From Glaciecola sp028401415 (GTDB lineage: Bacteria > Pseudomonadota > Gammaproteobacteria > Enterobacterales > Alteromonadaceae): DNA of 64,000 bases. Position 1 is the first letter of the stretch. The number at the start of each line of letters is the position of its first letter. The stretch covers positions 1,674,001-1,738,000 of the forward strand of contig NZ_CP171821.2 of assembly GCF_028401415.2 (NCBI RefSeq), written 5' to 3'. Under the pieces are notes generated by a model. The model was not told the DNA's origin and ran no database searches. It saw nothing but the letters and a program-made list of their open reading frames with translations. The translations under genes were made by a program, and so were the position numbers. Shown here in pieces: positions 60,680 through 64,000 of the stretch.

Positions 60680-61861
60680 ATGTTCAAAATTAAGACTTAT
60701 AACAAAATATCTGATAAAGGCTTGTCGCGCTTTGGGCAAGACAAATACCAAGTTAGTGATAGTACTGAAAAAGCCGACGCGATTGTCTTAAGAAGCCAAA
60801 AGTTACATGACGAAGTACTGCCCGATTCAACACTGGCCATTGCGCGTGCGGGCGCTGGCGTCAATAACGTACCCATTGACGATTGCACAAATAAAGGGAT
60901 CGTGGTTTTTAACACACCAGGCGCAAATGCAAACGCTGTGAAAGAATTAGTATTAGCGGGTATGTTGTTAAGTTCTCGCGGTATTATTGCTGGTCGAGAA
61001 TTTGTCAACACCTTAGGTCAGATGGATGATGCGAGTGAAATGTCTAAGTTGCTTGAAAAAGAGAAAAAGCATTATTCCGGAAGCGAGCTTGCTGGCAAAA
61101 GTCTTGGCATTGTTGGTTTAGGTGCAATTGGTTCAATGGTTGCTAATGTTGCATTAAGTATGGATATGGAAGTAAAAGGGTTTGATCCTGCTTTGTCCGT
61201 TGAAGCCGCGTGGCGTCTACCTAGTGAAGTGCAGCGCATGGAAAGTTTGCACGCCTTGTTAAGTGAAGTCGACTATTTGACGTTGCATGTGCCTGCCATT
61301 GAAGCCACTCATCACATGATAAACGCGGATACGCTAAAACTGATGCGTCCCGATGCTGCTATCATGAATTTTGCGCGAGATGCCATTGTCGACCCCAAAG
61401 CTATCGTTGATTCACTTGACGCCGGCAAACTTCGCCAGTACGTGTGCGATTTTCCAGAGCCTTGTCTAATTGCACATCCCAAGGTCATTGCTCTACCTCA
61501 CATTGGTGCAAGTACCGCCGAAGCTGAAGAGAACTGCGCTATTATGGCGGTAAATCAGTTAAAGGAGTTTTTGGAAAACGGCAATATTGTAAATTCGGTA
61601 AACTTTCCGAAAGCAAGAATGGGACGCAATGGGTCTGCATGCAGAGTAACATTTGCAAACGACAATGTGGCGGGTGTTTTAGGAAACGTATTGTCGATAT
61701 TCGCTGAAAATCAAGTTAACGTTCTAGACATGATGAACAAGAGCCGAAACAACGTCGCGTATAATATTCTCGATTTTGAGGAGAAGCCAAGCGATCAAGT
61801 GATCGAACAGTTAAAGAAAGTCGAACACGTTACTTCTGTTCGAGTGCTTTGTAAGACGTAA
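60680..61861 (+). CDS. serA: D-3-phosphoglycerate dehydrogenase
   Basis: The 393-residue protein has the 2-hydroxyacid dehydrogenase fold: AGAGVNNVPIDDC, GKSLGIVGLGAIGSMVANVAL (NAD loop near 145-165), MNFARDAIVD, and LPHIGASTAEAEENC with the catalytic His. A C-terminal ACT domain (VAGVLGNVLSIFAENQVNVLDMMNK, about 325-390) suggests serine feedback. In its N-terminal half the usual catalytic Arg region is read as MNFARD. It forms the first committed serine step with serC next to it, transcribed in the same direction. Confidence 0.92.
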   Translation: MFKIKTYNKISDKGLSRFGQDKYQVSDSTEKADAIVLRSQKLHDEVLPDSTLAIARAGAGVNNVPIDDCTNKGIVVFNTPGANANAVKELVLAGMLLSSRGIIAGREFVNTLGQMDDASEMSKLLEKEKKHYSGSELAGKSLGIVGLGAIGSMVANVALSMDMEVKGFDPALSVEAAWRLPSEVQRMESLHALLSEVDYLTLHVPAIEATHHMINADTLKLMRPDAAIMNFARDAIVDPKAIVDSLDAGKLRQYVCDFPEPCLIAHPKVIALPHIGASTAEAEENCAIMAVNQLKEFLENGNIVNSVNFPKARMGRNGSACRVTFANDNVAGVLGNVLSIFAENQVNVLDMMNKSRNNVAYNILDFEEKPSDQVIEQLKKVEHVTSVRVLCKT

Positions 61862-61993
61862 ATTACCGTGCATTTGAGTTGTGTGTGGGCGCTGACGGTA
61901 GTTTTCAAGATTGCTGCAAAAGCGACAGCTTGTATTGAAGTTTAATGCAAATTTCCGCACACTAGAAACACTAGCCATTGAAGTGTTTGCCCC

Positions 61994-63562
61994 ATGTCAA
62001 AAATGCACCTCCTTCCTACTCCGCTTGCCCTGCTAACTGTATTGGCAGTGCTCACGCTGTCACCACGCATTGAAGCCTACTCCAAGGCCTTCAGTGAAGA
62101 CACTATCGATAATGCGGCCAAATCGGCTTTAGAAGCATTTCAAACACCTGGAATCAGCGTAGCAATCGTTCATGACAATACATTAATTTACAGCAAAGGC
62201 TTCGGTTATGCTGATCTTGAAAACAAGCTTAAGGTTACCCCTAGCACCTATTTTAGACTAGCATCAACCAGCAAAGCCTTTACGGCTGCCGCCCTAGCCA
62301 TTTTAGTCGATGAAAAGAAGTTAGCGTGGGAGGATTTAGTCATCGATCACCTTCCGCAATTTAGATTGCAAGATGCCTACGCAACGATGAATTTTACCGT
62401 CAGAGACTTACTGACTCACAAGAGCGGTTTAGTGAGCGGCGCGGGTGATAGTATGATTTGGCCGGAACCCAGTGGGTTCTCTCGCAAAGAGGTTGTGTCT
62501 AAGCTTAAGCACTTCACGCCTGCTAATCAATTTAGAGCGCGCTACGCCTATAGCAACGTTCTTTACATCACCGCAGGCGAATTAATTGAGGCGGTTACTG
62601 ATGAGTCTTTCGATGAGTTTATAAATGACCGCTTGTTCAAGCCTTTGGATATGGCTTGCTACGCTGGACAGATGCCTGAAGCTGCGGTTGTTAACAGCGC
62701 TAAACCTTATGGGCACAATGAGGCGCGTGGCATTTACGCCATTCCTCGCAATGCAATTTACGGAGATGCGCTGATGTCAGCTGCTGCGGGTGGAATGGTC
62801 TGCAACGCTCAGGATATGGCAAAATGGATTCAAGCGCTGTTATCACAAAGCAATTTGCCGTTTTCTGAATCGCAACTTGATAATATGTGGCGAAGTGAAA
62901 CCATCCTGGGCGTCTCCGAAACAGATACCGACTGGGACGGCACACATTTTAGAACCTATGGATTGGGCTGGCGAATCTCCAACTATGGTAGATACAAGCT
63001 TGTTTCGCACACCGGCACACTATCCGGCTATCAAGCCTATGTTGCTTTGCTGCCCGAATTAAATCTTGGCGCGGTTGTGCTGAATAATGGTTCAAATTAC
63101 GGCGCTCGCGGCGCAGTTATGCAAACAATATTAAAAATGTTTGTTGATGATGATCCCAAAGACTGGATACGTGAATATCAATCCTATCAGAAAGAGAGAG
63201 AAGAGGCTTACTTAGCGCGCGCACGCGAACCTGAACCTCTGCTTGAGATGACGCTGTCGTTAGACGACATCATTGGTGAATATAATGATGCATGGTTTGG
63301 AGCGGTAAGTATCAAAAAATCCGACCAAGGTGTACGTTTCATCTCTTCTCGAATGACAACACTTAGAGGAACGCTTGAACCTTTCCAAGAGCGAAGCTTC
63401 AAAGTGGTGTGGGATAATCAAAACGCCGCATCAGATGCCTTCTTGCATTTTGATGCCGATGTTTTACGTAACATCAAAGGATTTACAATGCATCCGTTCA
63501 CGGTCAGCGAACGCGAAAATCATGCGTGGCGAGACATGCGCTTTGTTAAGCAAACTGATTAG
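61994..63562 (+). CDS. Serine hydrolase, class C beta-lactamase fold
   Basis: The 522-residue protein has a signal peptide (about 1-28), the SxxK nucleophile in LASTSKAF (Ser91, Lys94), YSN in YAYSNVLY (186-188) and a C-terminal HTG in LVSHTGTLSGYQAY. The last about 110 residues form a separate small domain like the DUF3471 region often found behind such enzymes. It is a periplasmic or exported esterase or peptidase of the PF00144 family; real beta-lactamase activity is not implied. It is followed 3 bases later by a lipoprotein gene. Confidence 0.88.
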   Translation: MSKMHLLPTPLALLTVLAVLTLSPRIEAYSKAFSEDTIDNAAKSALEAFQTPGISVAIVHDNTLIYSKGFGYADLENKLKVTPSTYFRLASTSKAFTAAALAILVDEKKLAWEDLVIDHLPQFRLQDAYATMNFTVRDLLTHKSGLVSGAGDSMIWPEPSGFSRKEVVSKLKHFTPANQFRARYAYSNVLYITAGELIEAVTDESFDEFINDRLFKPLDMACYAGQMPEAAVVNSAKPYGHNEARGIYAIPRNAIYGDALMSAAAGGMVCNAQDMAKWIQALLSQSNLPFSESQLDNMWRSETILGVSETDTDWDGTHFRTYGLGWRISNYGRYKLVSHTGTLSGYQAYVALLPELNLGAVVLNNGSNYGARGAVMQTILKMFVDDDPKDWIREYQSYQKEREEAYLARAREPEPLLEMTLSLDDIIGEYNDAWFGAVSIKKSDQGVRFISSRMTTLRGTLEPFQERSFKVVWDNQNAASDAFLHFDADVLRNIKGFTMHPFTVSERENHAWRDMRFVKQTD

Positions 63563-63565
63563 AGC

Positions 63566-64000
63566 ATGTTTACATTGAAATGCACTAAGATAAAAGTAGC
63601 TTTGCCGTTTGCTTTAATATTAATTCTCACCAGCTTAATAGGATGTAAGGACTCAAAGCATGAGGTCTTTGATAACGTTGATGCAAATAGCGAACAAGTG
63701 AGTAACGAAAGGCCCCCAGAAGTACCGGTAAGTTATTTTAAACCGCCATTATTGAAACAGCTCCCGCTTGTCATAGATGAAACAGGTGAAATGATATGGG
63801 GGGCAGCCACAGCAGACGTCGACGGCAACTTATTTTTTGCGGTTTCGTCTTATCAGCAAGATAATAACAGTGCCTCTTTGCTGAAATACATTCCTGACTC
63901 TGCCCTGACCATTCCTCGTTCAGATGTCATTACTCAACTTGCCAGTGAAGGCAATCTTGATGACGATATTATTCAAGATAGGATCCAAGGCAATATGGCG
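63566..64000 (+). CDS. Lipoprotein of unknown function, partial at right edge
   Basis: The frame opens at ATG 63566 and is open to the last base, giving 145 residues. A hydrophobic signal ends in lipobox SLIGC (Cys27), followed by an acidic Ser/Asn linker and the start of a folded domain (MIWGAATADVDGNLFFAVSSY) that has the feel of a beta-propeller blade, which cannot be tested on this fragment. It lies three bases behind the serine hydrolase gene and is probably co-transcribed with it. Confidence 0.7.
   Translation, partial: MFTLKCTKIKVALPFALILILTSLIGCKDSKHEVFDNVDANSEQVSNERPPEVPVSYFKPPLLKQLPLVIDETGEMIWGAATADVDGNLFFAVSSYQQDNNSASLLKYIPDSALTIPRSDVITQLASEGNLDDDIIQDRIQGNMA

Noticed and set aside
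61860..61905. TACCGT ... ACGGTA inverted repeat after serA as a terminator
   Set aside because: Only a 6-pair stem with a 25-base loop and a weak T-run; not convincing.
1..64000. CRISPR array, prophage, insertion sequence or conjugative element
   Set aside because: No regularly spaced direct repeats and no transposase, integrase, capsid or relaxase-like proteins were found among the frames read.

Overview
The window looks like chromosomal DNA of a marine gammaproteobacterium, most likely of the Alteromonadales. That inference rests on moderate to low GC and on the housekeeping genes present (FadE-type acyl-CoA dehydrogenase, GlnE, HldE, LpxL-type acyltransferase, a DUF3081 protein), together with a complete exosortase A (XrtA/PEP-CTERM) exopolysaccharide locus. 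No rRNA, tRNA, transposase, integrase or CRISPR array was recognised by eye.

Region 1 (1-6.8 kb): the start of a trypsin-like protease that runs off the left edge, a regulatory-looking gap with three inverted repeats, then an exosortase-associated N-acyltransferase and a ThiF/E1-like enzyme. Next come a PEP-CTERM-type surface protein behind a near-perfect sigma-54 promoter, and the PrsT-type TPR lipoprotein.

Region 2 (6.85-29.8 kb): the variable part of the exopolysaccharide locus. It holds a hexapeptide acetyltransferase, a WalW-like deacetylase, a NodU-type carbamoyltransferase, a CelD-like GNAT, an SGNH hydrolase, an integral membrane acyltransferase, a rhamnogalacturonan-lyase-like protein without a signal peptide, about seven glycosyltransferases, the XrtA FemAB and amidotransferase proteins, an O-antigen-ligase-like polymerase and a pyruvyltransferase. 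Many genes overlap by a few bases, so translational coupling is likely.

Region 3 (29.8-40.85 kb): the conserved XrtA core. A leftward operon encodes the initiating sugar phosphotransferase, the DUF3473-type deacetylase, the XrtA-EpsI fusion and a transglutaminase-like membrane protein, behind a second sigma-54-like element. A rightward operon encodes the export lipoprotein, chain-length determinant, tyrosine kinase and outer-membrane beta-barrel, followed by the convergent XrtA-associated ATPase. The PrsK/PrsR sensor-regulator pair that usually drives sigma-54 control of these systems is not in the window.

Region 4 (41-64 kb): core metabolism and envelope. It contains hldE, a GIY-YIG protein, a DUF350 protein, glnE, an lpxL-like gene with a coupled hypothetical gene, two outer-membrane proteins, a LolA-like protein, fadE behind a FadR-like operator, tdk, and an attenuator-like intergenic module with a 47-codon ORF. 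An operon follows with an acyl-CoA dehydrogenase, an APH-type kinase, an SDR and a BASS transporter, which resembles 4-hydroxy-acid catabolism. The window ends with serC-serA, a class C beta-lactamase-fold hydrolase and a lipoprotein running off the right edge.

Together, regions 1-3 would build, modify, polymerise and export a heavily decorated polysaccharide and sort PEP-CTERM proteins to the surface. The least understood parts are the acyltransferase-ThiF pair, the transglutaminase-like partner of XrtA, and the cytoplasmic lyase-like protein inside the polysaccharide operon.
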